64,000 bases of DNA from Gordonia sihwensis NBRC 108236 (lineage in GTDB: Bacteria; Actinomycetota; Actinomycetes; Mycobacteriales; Mycobacteriaceae): assembly GCF_000333035.1 (NCBI RefSeq), contig NZ_BANU01000003.1, positions 1 through 64,000 on the forward strand, written 5' to 3'. How positions within the stretch are numbered: the stretch's first letter is position 1; each line of letters begins with the position of its first letter. The notes under the pieces are model-generated. The model ran no database searches. It saw only the letters and a program-made list of their open reading frames with translations, and was not told the origin of the DNA. The translations under genes were made by a program, and so were the position numbers. Of this stretch, positions 21,162 through 34,120 are shown one piece after another.

Positions 21162-21725
21162 TTGGCTCCGCCGGTCGATCGTGCGCGCCCTCAGCGTGTG
21201 TTACTCGACGCTTCTGACGTCGGGCGCACGGTGGCACGCATGGCACATCAAGTGATCGAGAAGACCGCTCTGGACGCTCCCGACGCCCGTCGGGTCCTGC
21301 TCATCGGTATCCCCACGCGGGGCACCTCGCTGGCAGTGCGGCTGGCCGAGCGGATCGCCGAGTTCTCCGGCGTCCGGGTGCCGACCGGCTACCTCGACAT
21401 CACGCTCTACCGCGACGACCTTCGCGACAAGCCCCATCGCCCGCTCGAACGGACGCTCGTCCCCGAGGGCGGCGTCGACGGCGCGCTGGTGATCCTCGTC
21501 GACGACGTCCTCTTCTCCGGCCGCACCGTGCGCGCCGCGCTCGACGCGCTGCGCGATCTCGGCCGTCCGTCCGCGGTGCAACTCGCGGTGCTGGTCGATC
21601 GCGGCCACCGGGAGTTGCCCCTGCGCGCCGACTACGTCGGCAAGAACGTCCCGACCTCCCGGGACGAGGACGTCGAAGTCCACCTGGTGGAGCACGACGG
21701 GATCGACGAGGTGGTGCTCCGATGA
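21162..21725 (+). CDS. pyrR: Bifunctional pyr operon regulator / uracil phosphoribosyltransferase
   Basis: An RNA-binding regulator of pyrimidine genes with side activity as uracil phosphoribosyltransferase. It is 187 residues with the type I PRTase fold: [17 protein letters not shown] near 46-62, DITLYRDDL, and the PRPP-binding motif [13 protein letters not shown] near 107-119. [23 protein letters not shown] is typical of PyrR. The TTG start is unusual but is fixed by a strong AAGGAGGT 5-6 nt upstream, which lies in the leader hairpin. Its stop overlaps pyrB as ATGA. Confidence 0.95.
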   Translation: MAPPVDRARPQRVLLDASDVGRTVARMAHQVIEKTALDAPDARRVLLIGIPTRGTSLAVRLAERIAEFSGVRVPTGYLDITLYRDDLRDKPHRPLERTLVPEGGVDGALVILVDDVLFSGRTVRAALDALRDLGRPSAVQLAVLVDRGHRELPLRADYVGKNVPTSRDEDVEVHLVEHDGIDEVVLR

Positions 21726-22741
21726 AGCACCTGCTCTCCGCCGCCGACCTGTCCCGCGGCGACGCGCTCGACATCCTCGACGAGGCCCAGCGGTTCGAGC
21801 AGGCGCTCGCCGGCCGTGAGGTCCGCAAACTCCCCACCCTCCGCGGCCGGACGGTGATGACCGTCTTCTACGAGAACTCGACGCGCACCCGCGTCTCGTT
21901 CGAGGTCGCCGCCAAGTGGATGAGCGCCGATGCGATCAACGTCAGCGCATCGAGTTCGTCGGTCAACAAGGGCGAGTCGCTGCGCGACACCGCCAAGACG
22001 CTGCGCGCCCTCGGCGCGGACGCCCTGGTGGTGCGGCACCCGGCATCCGGCGCGGCCGCCCAGGTGGCGCGGTGGACCAACGACGGCAGCGATGTCACCG
22101 GCCTGCCGACCACCGGCCCGTCGGTCATCAACGCCGGCGATGGCACGCATGAACACCCCACGCAGGCGCTCCTCGACGCCTACACGATTCGCCAGCGTCT
22201 GGGCGGTTTCGAAGGTCGCCGCGTGGCGATCGTCGGCGACATCCTGCACTCGCGCGTGGCGCGGTCGAACGCCCGGCTGCTCGCGACCCTCGGTGCCGAG
22301 GTGGTCCTCGTGGCACCGCCGACCCTGCTGCCGACGGGCGTGCAGACGTGGCCGGTCCGGGTCGCCACCGATCTGGACGCCGAGCTTCCGGCCGCGGACG
22401 CGGTGATGATGCTCCGGGTCCAGGCCGAACGCATGAACGGCGGATTCTTCCCGAGCGCGCGCGAGTACGCGGTGCGCTACGGGCTCTCGGACACCCGCAT
22501 GGCGATGCTGCGCGACGACGCCGTGGTGCTGCATCCAGGCCCGATGCTGCGCGGCATGGAGATCGGCTTCAACGTCGCCGACACCCCGCAGGCCACCGTC
22601 CTCGAACAGGTCCGCAACGGCGTCCACGTCCGCATGGCGGTGCTGTTCCGCCTCATCGCGGGAGCCGAGGAGTCCATCGGCGGACCCGACAGCAGAACAC
22701 CCGACAGCAGCGCCCCCGACGATTCCCGAGGAGTGAAGTAG
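21722..22741 (+). CDS. pyrB: Aspartate carbamoyltransferase catalytic subunit
   Basis: Condenses carbamoyl phosphate with aspartate, the second step of UMP synthesis. The carbamoyl-phosphate site [13 protein letters not shown], the [15 protein letters not shown] loop, [14 protein letters not shown], and the C-terminal [11 protein letters not shown] are all present. The tail after about 315 is Ser/Asp-rich and variable. The length is 339 residues. ATG 21722 overlaps pyrR and the TAG stop shares one base with the pyrC GTG. No pyrI regulatory subunit is seen, as is usual for this group. Confidence 0.96.
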   Translation: MKHLLSAADLSRGDALDILDEAQRFEQALAGREVRKLPTLRGRTVMTVFYENSTRTRVSFEVAAKWMSADAINVSASSSSVNKGESLRDTAKTLRALGADALVVRHPASGAAAQVARWTNDGSDVTGLPTTGPSVINAGDGTHEHPTQALLDAYTIRQRLGGFEGRRVAIVGDILHSRVARSNARLLATLGAEVVLVAPPTLLPTGVQTWPVRVATDLDAELPAADAVMMLRVQAERMNGGFFPSAREYAVRYGLSDTRMAMLRDDAVVLHPGPMLRGMEIGFNVADTPQATVLEQVRNGVHVRMAVLFRLIAGAEESIGGPDSRTPDSSAPDDSRGVK

Positions 22742-24096
22742 TGTCCGTCACCGGTTCGGTCCTGATCACCAACGTCCGGCCCTACGGTGACGGCGACCCG
22801 GTGGATGTCGCCGTCGTCGACGGCGAGATCACCGCGATCGGCGCCGGCCTGCCGGCTCCCGAGGGGGCGGACACGATCGACGGCGGAGGCGGCGTACTGC
22901 TTCCCGGCTTCGTCGATCTGCACACGCATCTGCGCCAGCCCGGCCGCGAGGACACCGAGACCGTCGAATCGGGCTCGCGAGCGGCGGCGCGCGGCGGCTA
23001 CACGGCGGTCTTCGCGATGGCGAACACGGACCCGGTGGCCGACAACGCCTCGATCACCGATCACGTGTGGCGCCTCGGCCGGGAGATCGGTCTGGTGGAC
23101 GTGCACCCGGTGGGTGCGGTCACCGTCGGACTCGCCGGCGAGCAACTCGCCGAGATGGGCATGATGGCCGACGGCGACGCTGCGGTGAAGCTGTTCAGCG
23201 ACGACGGGAAGTGCGTGCACGATCCGGTCATCATGAAGAGGGCGCTCGAGTACTCGAAGGGGCTCGGAGTGTTGATCTCGCAGCACTCCGAGGATCCGCG
23301 GCTGACTGTGGGAGCCGTCGCGCACGACGGTCCGACCGCCGCGCGGCTGGGTCTGACCGGCTGGCCGCGTGCCGCCGAGGAGTCGATCGTCGCGCGCGAC
23401 GCGCTGCTGGCGCGCGATGCCGGGGCCCGGGTGCACATCGCGCACGCGTCCACGGCGGGCACGGTCGAGCTGATCCGCTGGGCCCGCGGCCAGGGGATCG
23501 AGATCACCGCGGAGGTCACTCCGCACCACCTGCTGCTGGACGACTCGCGGCTGGAGACCTACGACGGCGTCAACCGCGTCAACCCGCCGCTGCGCGAGGA
23601 GACCGACAAGACGGCGTTGCGGGCGGCACTCGCCGACGGGATCATCGACTGCGTCGCCACCGACCACGCACCGCATGCGGCGCAGGAGAAGTGCTGCGAG
23701 TTCTCGCAGGCGCGACCGGGGATGCTGGGTCTGGAGACGGCGCTGTCGATCGTGGTGGAGACGATGGTCCGGCCCGGACTGCTCGACTGGCGCGGCGTCG
23801 CGCGAGTGATGAGCGAACGGCCGGCGCAGATCGTCGGCCTCGACGACCAGGGGCGGCCGATCGCCGTCGGTGAGCCGGCGAATCTGACGATCATCGATCC
23901 GGACGGTTCGTGGGAGGTCCGCGGCCAGACACTGGCCAGCAAGTCCGGCAACACCCCCTACGAGTCGATGCGGCTGCCGGGCGTCGTGCAGGCGACGGTC
24001 CTGCGCGGTCGGGTCACGGCGGCGCGGGGACCCGCGGCGCTCGACGACACGGTCTTTGACCCGGCGTTCGGCGAGACGGCGGGTGAGTGGCGGTGA
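22741..24096 (+). CDS. pyrC: Dihydroorotase
   Basis: A class I amidohydrolase that cyclises carbamoyl aspartate to dihydroorotate. Zinc ligands are in [10 protein letters not shown] near residue 60 and in [12 protein letters not shown]; the carbamylated Lys is probably in [19 protein letters not shown] and [17 protein letters not shown] carry further ligands. The frame is open for 131 codons upstream, inside pyrB, but GTG 22741 abuts the pyrB stop and gives a normal 451-residue protein, with GAGGAGTGAAG before it. It overlaps the next gene as GTGA. Confidence 0.95.
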   Translation: MSVTGSVLITNVRPYGDGDPVDVAVVDGEITAIGAGLPAPEGADTIDGGGGVLLPGFVDLHTHLRQPGREDTETVESGSRAAARGGYTAVFAMANTDPVADNASITDHVWRLGREIGLVDVHPVGAVTVGLAGEQLAEMGMMADGDAAVKLFSDDGKCVHDPVIMKRALEYSKGLGVLISQHSEDPRLTVGAVAHDGPTAARLGLTGWPRAAEESIVARDALLARDAGARVHIAHASTAGTVELIRWARGQGIEITAEVTPHHLLLDDSRLETYDGVNRVNPPLREETDKTALRAALADGIIDCVATDHAPHAAQEKCCEFSQARPGMLGLETALSIVVETMVRPGLLDWRGVARVMSERPAQIVGLDDQGRPIAVGEPANLTIIDPDGSWEVRGQTLASKSGNTPYESMRLPGVVQATVLRGRVTAARGPAALDDTVFDPAFGETAGEWR

Positions 24097-24671
24097 ACGA
24101 GGTCCTGTACTACGTGGTGGTCACCGTCGTCGCCCTCGCGGTGTGGCTGACGCTGGTGGCGATGGTGGTGCGCGGCTGGCGCAACCGGGGCCGCAGGCAG
24201 GCGGAGAGCGTCGGAGAACTGCCGGTGGCGCCCGCCGACCCGGGAGAGCTCATCCGCGGCCCGCACACCGGCCTGTACCTCGGCAGCACGATGGCGCCGA
24301 GCTGGCAGAACCGCATCGCGGTCGGCGACTTCGGAGACCGCGCCAACGCTCAGCTGTCGGCGTTCCCGGCCGGATTGCTCATCGAGCGCTCGGGCGCCTC
24401 GCAGATCTGGATCCCCGAGGAGTCGATCGTGGCGGTCCGCACCGAACGCGGGCTCGCGGGCAAGGCGATGAGCCGCGACGGTGTGCTGGTGATCCGCTGG
24501 GCGCTGCCGACGGGGATCCAGGTGGACTCCGGGCTGCGCGCCGACGACAAGTCGGTCTATCCGGAGTGGGTGGCGGCCTACGAGGAGATCACCGAGAAGG
24601 CTTTCCGCGAGCTCGAACTCACGGACGAACATGAATCTGGCACCAAGAAGACGAAGAAGAGAGACAAGTGA
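24093..24671 (+). CDS. Membrane-anchored PH-like domain protein of the pyr operon
   Basis: A 192-residue protein with one N-terminal membrane helix (about 4-26, [20 protein letters not shown]) and a cytoplasmic domain with a beta-rich pattern ending in a Lys-rich tail. It corresponds in position and layout to a mycobacterial membrane protein (Rv1382) between pyrC and carA. No catalytic motif is visible; a PH-like scaffold is my guess. GTG 24093 overlaps the pyrC stop (GTGA); GTG 24087 is possible. It overlaps carA too, so it is locked into the operon, but its role in pyrimidine synthesis is unknown. Confidence 0.75.
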   Translation: MNEVLYYVVVTVVALAVWLTLVAMVVRGWRNRGRRQAESVGELPVAPADPGELIRGPHTGLYLGSTMAPSWQNRIAVGDFGDRANAQLSAFPAGLLIERSGASQIWIPEESIVAVRTERGLAGKAMSRDGVLVIRWALPTGIQVDSGLRADDKSVYPEWVAAYEEITEKAFRELELTDEHESGTKKTKKRDK

Positions 24672-25863
24672 TGAACAAAGCGGTGATGGTGCTGGAGAAC
24701 GGCCAGGTTTTCACCGGTCAGGCGTTCGGCGCCACGGGACGCACTCTGGGCGAAGCGGTCTTCTGCACCGCGATGACCGGATACCAGGAGACGTTGACCG
24801 ACCCGAGTTACCACCGGCAGATCGTCGTCGCGACGGCGCCGCAGATCGGTAACACCGGCTGGAACACCGAGGACAGTGAGAGCCTGCTCGGCAAGCGTTC
24901 GTCGGTCCGGTGGTCGGCGGACTTCATCGACCACCAGGATCCGGGGAAGATCTGGGTTGCCGGATACGCGGTCCGCAACCCCACGCGACGCGTCTCCAAC
25001 TGGCGAGCCGGCTCGTCGCTCGAAGACGAGCTGATCGGTCAGGGAGTGGTCGGCATCGCGGGCATCGACACCCGCGCACTGGTGCGCGTGCTCCGGGACA
25101 GCGGATCGATGCGCGCCGGGATCTTCTCCGGCGATGCGATCGGCAGCACCGAGGAGATGCTCGACGCGGTCCGCGCCCAGCCGTCGATGGCCGGTGCCGA
25201 TCTCGCGGCGCAGGTCAGCACGTCCGAGCCGTACATCGTCGAGGCGGCCGGCGGGGAGGCGAAGTTCACCGTCGCCGCGCTCGACATGGGCATCAAGGCC
25301 AACACCCCGCGCATGCTGGCCGCCCGCGGAGTGGAGGTGCACGTGCTCCCGTCAGACGCCACCTACGCCGACATCCGCGCTCTGAACCCGGACGGTTTCT
25401 TCCTGTCGAACGGGCCGGGCGACCCGGCGACCGCCGACGCGGCCGTCGCGCTGACCAGCGAGGTGATCGACGCGGGACTGCCGACGTTCGGCATCTGCTT
25501 CGGCAACCAGATCCTGGGACGGGCCTTCGGCCGCAGTACCTACAAACTCAAGTTCGGTCACCGGGGCATCAACATCCCGGTCCTCGACACCACCACCGGC
25601 CGGGTCGCCATCACTTCGCAGAACCACGGCTTCGCCCTCGAGGGCGAAGCGGGCGAGGAGTTCGACACCGACCTCGGCCGTGCCCGCGTCTCCCACGTCT
25701 GCGCCAACGACGGCGTCGTGGAGGGTGTGGAGCTGCTGTCCGGCCAGGCGTTCTCCGTGCAGTACCACCCGGAGGCCGCGTCCGGACCGCACGACGCCGC
25801 CAATCTCTTCGACAAGTTCGTCAACGTGATGGAGAACTCCGCCATGAAAGGAACCCGCGCGTA

Positions 25864-25864
<1 letters not shown>
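24671..25864 (+). CDS. carA: Carbamoyl phosphate synthase small (glutaminase) subunit
   Basis: Releases ammonia from glutamine and passes it to CarB. The N-terminal domain begins [17 protein letters not shown] and has [17 protein letters not shown]. The class I amidotransferase domain carries the catalytic Cys276 in [15 protein letters not shown], with His and Glu in [11 protein letters not shown]. The length is 397 residues. ATG 24671 shares a base with the upstream stop; GTG 24668 would add one residue and give a GTGA overlap. It also shares a base with the carB start. Confidence 0.96.
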
Positions 25865-29192
<3,328 letters not shown>

Positions 29193-29193
<1 letters not shown>

Positions 29194-29210
29194 TGGAAGC
29201 TGTCAAGTGA
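29193..29210 (+). other. Five-codon minicistron bridging carB and pyrF
   Basis: ATGGAAGCTGTCAAGTGA encodes MEAVK. Its ATG overlaps the carB stop as TGATG and its TGA overlaps the pyrF GTG as GTGA. A ribosome ending carB could restart here and then restart again at pyrF. Whether it is translated is unknown. Confidence 0.4.
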
Positions 29211-30049
29211 TAGAGGCGACGGCACGATCGTCCGGTTTCGCGGCGCGATACCGGGCGGTCGTCGCCGAGCGCGGACGGCTGTGCGCGGGAATCGACCCGC
29301 ACGCGGCGCTGCTCGAGCAGTGGGGTCTGCCGGTGACCGTCGACGGGCTGCGCGCCTTCGCCGACGCCTGCGTCGAGGGCCTCGGTCCCACCGCCGCCGT
29401 CATCAAACCGCAGGTCGCCTTCTTCGAGGTCTTCGGCGCCGCGGGCTTCGCGGTCCTGGAGGATGTGATCGCCGGCTGCCGAGAGGCGGGGGCGGTGGTC
29501 CTCGCCGACGCCAAGCGCGGCGACATCGGCTCCACCATGGCGGCGTACACCGCGGCATGGCTCAACGACGCGTCGCCCCTGTGCTCCGATGCGGTGACCC
29601 TCTCGCCGTACCTGGGTTTCGGATCGCTCGAACCGGCTGTTCACAAGGCGCGGACCACCGCGCGCGGCGTCTTCGCCCTCGCCCGCACCTCCAATCCCGA
29701 GGGCGGCTCGGTGCAGACGGCCGACGCCGGCGGTCGGACCGTCGGACAGTCGATCGTCGACGCCGCCGCGGAGGTGAACGCCGATGGCTCCGGAACGGTC
29801 GGCGTGGTGGTCGGCGCGACACGCGAACACGGATTGGATCTGAGCCGTCTGGCCGGTCCCGTGCTGTCGCCGGGATTGGGCGCCCAGGGCGCCACCGCGG
29901 CCGATTTGGCCCGGATCTTCGACGGTTCGGATCCGTCGTGGCTGCTGCCGGCGGCCAGCCGCAGCATCCTGCGCGCGGGACCCGATCCGGCGGCCCTCGC
30001 GACTGCGGCGTCCGCGACCCGAGACGAGGTCGAGGCGGCGCTGCGGTAG
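29207..30049 (+). CDS. pyrF: Orotidine 5'-phosphate decarboxylase (type 2)
   Basis: Decarboxylates OMP to UMP, the last step of the pathway. It is a TIM barrel of the type 2 group found in mycobacteria. CAGIDPHAALLEQWG is near the N-terminus, the catalytic core is VVLADAKRGDIGSTM (Lys103), and the phosphate-binding region is PGLGAQGA. Length is 280 residues. GTG 29207 fits the homologous N-terminus and lies 13 bases after carB, reached through a minicistron. A strong hairpin follows its stop by 23 bases and ends the operon. Confidence 0.94.
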   Translation: MIEATARSSGFAARYRAVVAERGRLCAGIDPHAALLEQWGLPVTVDGLRAFADACVEGLGPTAAVIKPQVAFFEVFGAAGFAVLEDVIAGCREAGAVVLADAKRGDIGSTMAAYTAAWLNDASPLCSDAVTLSPYLGFGSLEPAVHKARTTARGVFALARTSNPEGGSVQTADAGGRTVGQSIVDAAAEVNADGSGTVGVVVGATREHGLDLSRLAGPVLSPGLGAQGATAADLARIFDGSDPSWLLPAASRSILRAGPDPAALATAASATRDEVEAALR

Positions 30050-30071
30050 CCGCTCACCACTGACGCGACAC

Positions 30072-30114
30072 TCGACGACGGAACCCCCGTCCCGGACGGG
30101 GGTTCCGTCGTCGA
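30072..30114. terminator. Bidirectional hairpin between pyrF and the PhaC-like gene
   Basis: Near-perfect arms of 21 bases (core CGGAACCCCCGTCC and its complement) meet at a central C. It lies 23 bases after pyrF and 59 bases after the converging minus-strand gene. Neither side has a U-run, as is common in actinobacteria, so termination strength is uncertain. Confidence 0.75.
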
Positions 30115-30172
30115 ACATCGCGGCTGTGCGGGGTCTGCGGGTTTCGCGGATGGCGCGGAGCCTCGGGGCCGT

Positions 30173-31240
30173 TCAGTAGCGGCCGATCTCCTCGCGGAAA
30201 GCGGCGATCGCGGGCCAGGTCTCCTGTTCGGCGATGGCCCCGGTCAGCAGTCCGAGGTGGCTGGTCTCGACGGTGTGGAACTCGGCGTGGACGGAGTCGG
30301 TGAACAGGCTCAGTCCGTGCTCGGCCGCCGCGTGGCTGACGATCGCGTCACGGTGCGAGCCGGCCATGAACACCGGCGCCGTGATGGACGTGAGATCGAC
30401 GGTGACCGATCCGAAGTGCAGTTCGCCGCGTGCGATCTCATCGCGCAGGATGAGATTCACCAGCATCTGCTCGCTGACCTTTCCCGGGTAGCCGGGCAGC
30501 GAGTTCTGGAAGCGGTCGATCACCTGCATGCGGACCAGCGCGTCGGTGTCTCGGAGGTTCGCCAGGATGTACTGAGGCTTGCGCAGTTCGCGATCCCACG
30601 AGCTCGCTCGGTAGGCGAGTTGTACGGCGATCGACGGGATGCCGCCCAGCGCGCGGAGCAGATAGGTGACCGGCTTGCCCTGCGTGGGGCCGAGCAACCT
30701 CCGGAGCAGGGGATAGGGCTCGATCTTCTGGTAGTTGAGCGGTGTGCCGACGGTGATGACCGAGCGGATCGGCAGGTCGCGCTGTGCGGCCGCGGTCATC
30801 AGCGACAGGGTGCCGCCGAGGCTCCAGCCCATGAGGTCGACCGCGTCCGGCCCGGCCCGGAAATCGTCGATCACCTCGCCGATCGCGCGGGGGATGAAGG
30901 TGCCGAAGTAGTCCTCGAAACCGAGCCGGCGGTCGGCGTAGCCCACGTCGCCGAAGTCGATGACGTACGGAACGGTACCGGTGCCGAGCAGGAACTCGAC
31001 CACCGAGTTGCCCGGCTGGGCGCCGGGTGCCAGGTCGTAGCAATGGGCGGGCACCGCCAGCGGCGGGACCAGCAGCACCGGGACCTGACCGGACTCCCGA
31101 GCCGCCCGGAGTTGGTCCGCTGAACCGAAGCGGATCAGCTTGGCGTGCGGACGTTCCGAGAGCACCACCGACTCGCTGGCGCTGGACGGGGCGAGGTCGT
31201 CGGTCAGGACACGAGCAAGGGTTCGAAGGTCACTGAGCAT
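30173..31240 (-). CDS. PhaC-like alpha/beta hydrolase with a serine nucleophile
   Basis: A 355-residue alpha/beta hydrolase resembling class III polyhydroxyalkanoate synthase subunits. VPVLLVPPLAVPAHCYDL, YVIDFGDVGYADRR and VDLMGWSLGGTLSLM follow the PhaC pattern, but the nucleophile is Ser140 in GWSLGG, where PHA synthases have Cys. Asp298 in GSHRDAIV and His328 in TSHLGLL complete a triad. It may be a lipase, depolymerase or acyltransferase instead of a polymer synthase. ATG 31240 is preferred over GTG 31249 because a TANNNT box overlaps the GTG and sits 7 nt before the ATG. It stands alone on the minus strand. Confidence 0.75.
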   Translation of the reverse strand: MLSDLRTLARVLTDDLAPSSASESVVLSERPHAKLIRFGSADQLRAARESGQVPVLLVPPLAVPAHCYDLAPGAQPGNSVVEFLLGTGTVPYVIDFGDVGYADRRLGFEDYFGTFIPRAIGEVIDDFRAGPDAVDLMGWSLGGTLSLMTAAAQRDLPIRSVITVGTPLNYQKIEPYPLLRRLLGPTQGKPVTYLLRALGGIPSIAVQLAYRASSWDRELRKPQYILANLRDTDALVRMQVIDRFQNSLPGYPGKVSEQMLVNLILRDEIARGELHFGSVTVDLTSITAPVFMAGSHRDAIVSHAAAEHGLSLFTDSVHAEFHTVETSHLGLLTGAIAEQETWPAIAAFREEIGRY

Positions 31241-31247
31241 GGAGGGC

Positions 31248-31253
31248 ACGGTA
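31248..31253 (-). promoter_or_regulatory. -10 box of a probable leaderless promoter (PhaC-like gene)
   Basis: TACCGT on the minus strand ends 7 nt before ATG 31240. It overlaps the upstream GTG, which would then not be in the mRNA. Confidence 0.4.
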
Positions 31254-31403
31254 CCTTGTGCCGCATCCGCCGTCGCACGCCGTGTTGTTCCCGGACGATC
31301 GATGTGGTTCCGAGGTGATCGGCGCTCTCCTGCGACACCGAGTGCGGGCGCGCCCGGTGCGCTTCACCGGAAACGGCGGCGGAGCGGGTACCGTTTGTGC
31401 TGG

Positions 31404-31435
31404 TCCGATTGCATGGGACTCCGATTGCATGGGAC
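31404..31435 (+). repeat. 16-bp exact tandem duplication upstream of mihF
   Basis: TCCGATTGCATGGGAC occurs twice in a row in the 325-base gap between the PhaC-like gene and mihF. It lies 15-46 bases upstream of a candidate -10 box, so it could be a duplicated operator or a -35 region. The rest of the gap is not coding as far as I can see; it also has a GGGGCC/GGCCCC hairpin at 31472-31487. Confidence 0.8.
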
Positions 31436-31449
31436 AAGGCGTCGAGCGT

Positions 31450-31455
31450 TAGGCT
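31450..31455 (+). promoter_or_regulatory. Candidate -10 box for mihF
   Basis: TAGGCT matches TANNNT about 110 bases before the mihF GTG, with a TTGCAT 19 bases upstream that could be a weak -35. Confidence 0.35.
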
Positions 31456-31565
31456 GGATCCGATTCGCTCGTAGGGGCCGCACGGCCCCGAAGCGGAAAA
31501 ACACGAGATGTTCGTATAGCGTCGCGTGGACAAACCGAACTGTAGACACGAAAGACGGAGGAACC

Positions 31566-31880
31566 GTGGCTCTTCCCCAGTTGACCGATGAGCAGCGCGC
31601 TGCAGCGCTCGAGAAGGCGGCTGCCGCTCGCCGGGTGCGCGCGGAGCTCAAGAACCGCCTGAAGAGCGGCGGCACCAACCTGCAGCAGGTGCTGGCCGAC
31701 GCAGAGAACGACGAGATCCTCGGCAAGATGAAGGTCTCGGCCCTTCTCGAGGCCCTGCCGAAGGTGGGCAAGGTGAAGGCGCAGGAGATCATGACCGAGC
31801 TGGAGATCGCTCCGACTCGTCGTGTCCGCGGTCTCGGTGACCGCCAGCGCAAGGCGCTTCTCGAGAAGTTCAGCTCCTGA
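31566..31880 (+). CDS. mihF: Integration host factor, actinobacterial type (mIHF)
   Basis: A small nucleoid-associated DNA-binding protein, unrelated in fold to the enterobacterial IHF dimer. The 104-residue sequence has a long basic N-terminal helix ([23 protein letters not shown]) and a helix-two-turn-helix region with [19 protein letters not shown], ending [16 protein letters not shown]. This closely matches mycobacterial mIHF. The GTG start has GGAGG 5 nt upstream. It opens a mihF-gmk-rpoZ-coaBC-metK cluster conserved in mycobacteria, with gmk starting 2 bases after its stop. Confidence 0.95.
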   Translation: MALPQLTDEQRAAALEKAAAARRVRAELKNRLKSGGTNLQQVLADAENDEILGKMKVSALLEALPKVGKVKAQEIMTELEIAPTRRVRGLGDRQRKALLEKFSS

Positions 31881-31882
31881 GC

Positions 31883-32503
31883 GTGACCCGGGAGCACACC
31901 CGACGGAGGGGCCGACTGGTTGTACTGGTCGGCCCCTCGGCTGTCGGAAAGTCGACCGTCGTCGCACGGCTGCGCGAGCTCGTTCCCGATCTGTGGTTCA
32001 GCGTGTCGGCGACGACCCGCGATCCGCGGCCGGGTGAGGTGGACGGTCACGACTACCACTTCGTGAGCCGAGAGAAGTTCGACTCGATGATCGAGAACGG
32101 CGAACTCCTCGAATGGGCCGACATCCACGGAGGACTGCAACGTTCGGGAACACCCGCGGCTCCGGTGCGCGAGGCCCTCGAGTCCGGCTCGCCCGTGCTG
32201 CTGGAGGTCGACCTGGTGGGATGCCGCAACGTGGTGACGGCGATGCCGGAGGCGACGACGGTGTTCCTGGCGCCGCCGAGCTGGGAGACTCTGGTGGAGC
32301 GGCTGACCGGCCGCGGCACTGAATCCCAGGAGGTGATCGACCGTCGACTGGAGACGGCGCGGTCGGAGATGGCCGCCCGCGAGGAGTTCCAACACGTCGT
32401 GGTGAACGACGATGTCGACGCGGCCGCCGAACAATTGGTAAACTTGCTGGTTGGGCCGCCGTTAGAGGAGCAGACCCAAGCAGAGACTTCGCAGGAGAAT
32501 TGA
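31883..32503 (+). CDS. gmk: Guanylate kinase
   Basis: Phosphorylates GMP to GDP with ATP. The P-loop GPSAVGKST is at 17-25, the GMP-binding region has [24 protein letters not shown] and [16 protein letters not shown], and the lid has [18 protein letters not shown]. The length is 206 residues with a Gln/Glu-rich tail. GTG 31883 follows the mihF stop by two bases and is translated by coupling. The Ala in the P-loop (instead of the more common Gly) is also seen in mycobacteria. Confidence 0.95.
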   Translation: MTREHTRRRGRLVVLVGPSAVGKSTVVARLRELVPDLWFSVSATTRDPRPGEVDGHDYHFVSREKFDSMIENGELLEWADIHGGLQRSGTPAAPVREALESGSPVLLEVDLVGCRNVVTAMPEATTVFLAPPSWETLVERLTGRGTESQEVIDRRLETARSEMAAREEFQHVVVNDDVDAAAEQLVNLLVGPPLEEQTQAETSQEN

Positions 32504-32803
<300 letters not shown>

Positions 32804-32812
32804 GCCCCACAG

Positions 32813-34120
32813 GTGTCCAAAGCGCACATCCTGATCGGTGTGGGCGGCGGTATCGCCGCATACAAGGTGTGTTCGGTCATCCGGCACTACACCGAGGCGG
32901 GGCACGACGTCCGAGTGATGCCGACCAGGGCCGCCCTCAACTTCGTCGGGGCCGCCACCTTCGAGGCGCTGTCGGGCAACCCGGTCAGCACCGAGGTCTT
33001 CGACGACGTCGACGAGGTGGCGCATGTGGCGCTGGGACGCCGCGCCGACCTGGTGATCGTCGCGCCGGCGACGGCGGACCTGATGGCCCGCGCGGTCGCG
33101 GGTCGCGCCGACGACCTGCTGACCGCATCGCTGCTCACGGTGAGCTGTCCGGTGCTGTTCGTTCCGGCGATGCACACCGAGATGTGGGAGCATCCGGCTA
33201 CCGTCGCCAATGTCGCGACCCTCCGGAGTCGCGGCGTGACGGTCATGACTCCGGCCGTGGGGCGTCTCACCGGCACCGACAGCGGTGCCGGGCGCATGCC
33301 CGAGCCCGCCGAGATCGCGGCGCTGGGGGATCTCCTGCTGACCCGCGCCGACGCTCTGCCCTACGACCTGTCGGGTGTGCGCATGGTGATCAGCGCCGGC
33401 GGCACCCGCGAGGCTCTCGACCCGGTGCGATACCTGGGCAACCACAGTTCCGGCAAACAGGGGTACGCCCTGGCCCGGGCGGCCTCGCAGCGCGGAGCCC
33501 GGGTGACGCTGGTCTCCGGCGCCACCTCGGATCCGGGTGAGCCGGCATCGGTCGAGATCGTTCACGTGGACTCCGCACGCGAGATGCAGTCGGAGATGAC
33601 CACGCGGGCCGCGGATGCCGACGTGGTGATCATGGCGGCCGCCGTCGCCGACTTCCGGCCCACGGCGGTGGCCGGCGCCAAGATCAAGAAGGGCGACGAC
33701 GGACCCTCTCCCATCCACTTGGACACCAACCCCGATATTCTCGCCGGCCTGGTCGCCGACCGTGCGCAGGGCCGGATTCCCCGGAGTACCGTGATCGTCG
33801 GATTCGCCGCAGAGACCGGTGACGCCGACGGCGGAGTCCTCGACCACGGCCGCGCCAAGCTCCGCAGAAAGGGCTGCGACCTGCTGGTCGTCAACGCCGT
33901 CGGCGGCGGCAAGGCGTTCGGCACCGAGGACAACACCGGCTGGCTGCTGACCGCGGACGGCCGCGAGACCGGACTGCCATTCGGCTCAAAAACTTTGATG
34001 GCGAGCAGAATCCTTGACGAAGTGGCCGCTCTCGTGCCAGATGGACAGGTGCCCTCGCGCGCCGGCACCGGCGAACGAGACGGCAACGAATTGACACACA
34101 ACCCCGAGAGGAACCGATGA
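32813..34120 (+). CDS. coaBC: Bifunctional phosphopantothenoylcysteine decarboxylase/synthetase
   Basis: Joins cysteine to 4'-phosphopantothenate and then decarboxylates the product in coenzyme A synthesis. The FMN-binding CoaC half (about 1-185) has [35 protein letters not shown] and GRMPEP. The CoaB half has [39 protein letters not shown] and FAAET. Length is 435 residues. The GTG start follows rpoZ by nine bases. The stop overlaps metK as ATGA, which couples coenzyme A and methyl-donor synthesis. Confidence 0.96.
   Translation: MSKAHILIGVGGGIAAYKVCSVIRHYTEAGHDVRVMPTRAALNFVGAATFEALSGNPVSTEVFDDVDEVAHVALGRRADLVIVAPATADLMARAVAGRADDLLTASLLTVSCPVLFVPAMHTEMWEHPATVANVATLRSRGVTVMTPAVGRLTGTDSGAGRMPEPAEIAALGDLLLTRADALPYDLSGVRMVISAGGTREALDPVRYLGNHSSGKQGYALARAASQRGARVTLVSGATSDPGEPASVEIVHVDSAREMQSEMTTRAADADVVIMAAAVADFRPTAVAGAKIKKGDDGPSPIHLDTNPDILAGLVADRAQGRIPRSTVIVGFAAETGDADGGVLDHGRAKLRRKGCDLLVVNAVGGGKAFGTEDNTGWLLTADGRETGLPFGSKTLMASRILDEVAALVPDGQVPSRAGTGERDGNELTHNPERNR

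Noticed and set aside
24910..25863. N-terminal extension of carB by 318 codons
   Set aside because: The frame is open, but it lies wholly within carA and lacks protein character; ATG 25864 gives the standard carB start.
31472..31487. GGGGCC/GGCCCC hairpin as a terminator upstream of mihF
   Set aside because: The stem is only 6 bp and is followed by A-rich, not T-rich, sequence on the plus strand; nothing upstream on that strand needs ending.
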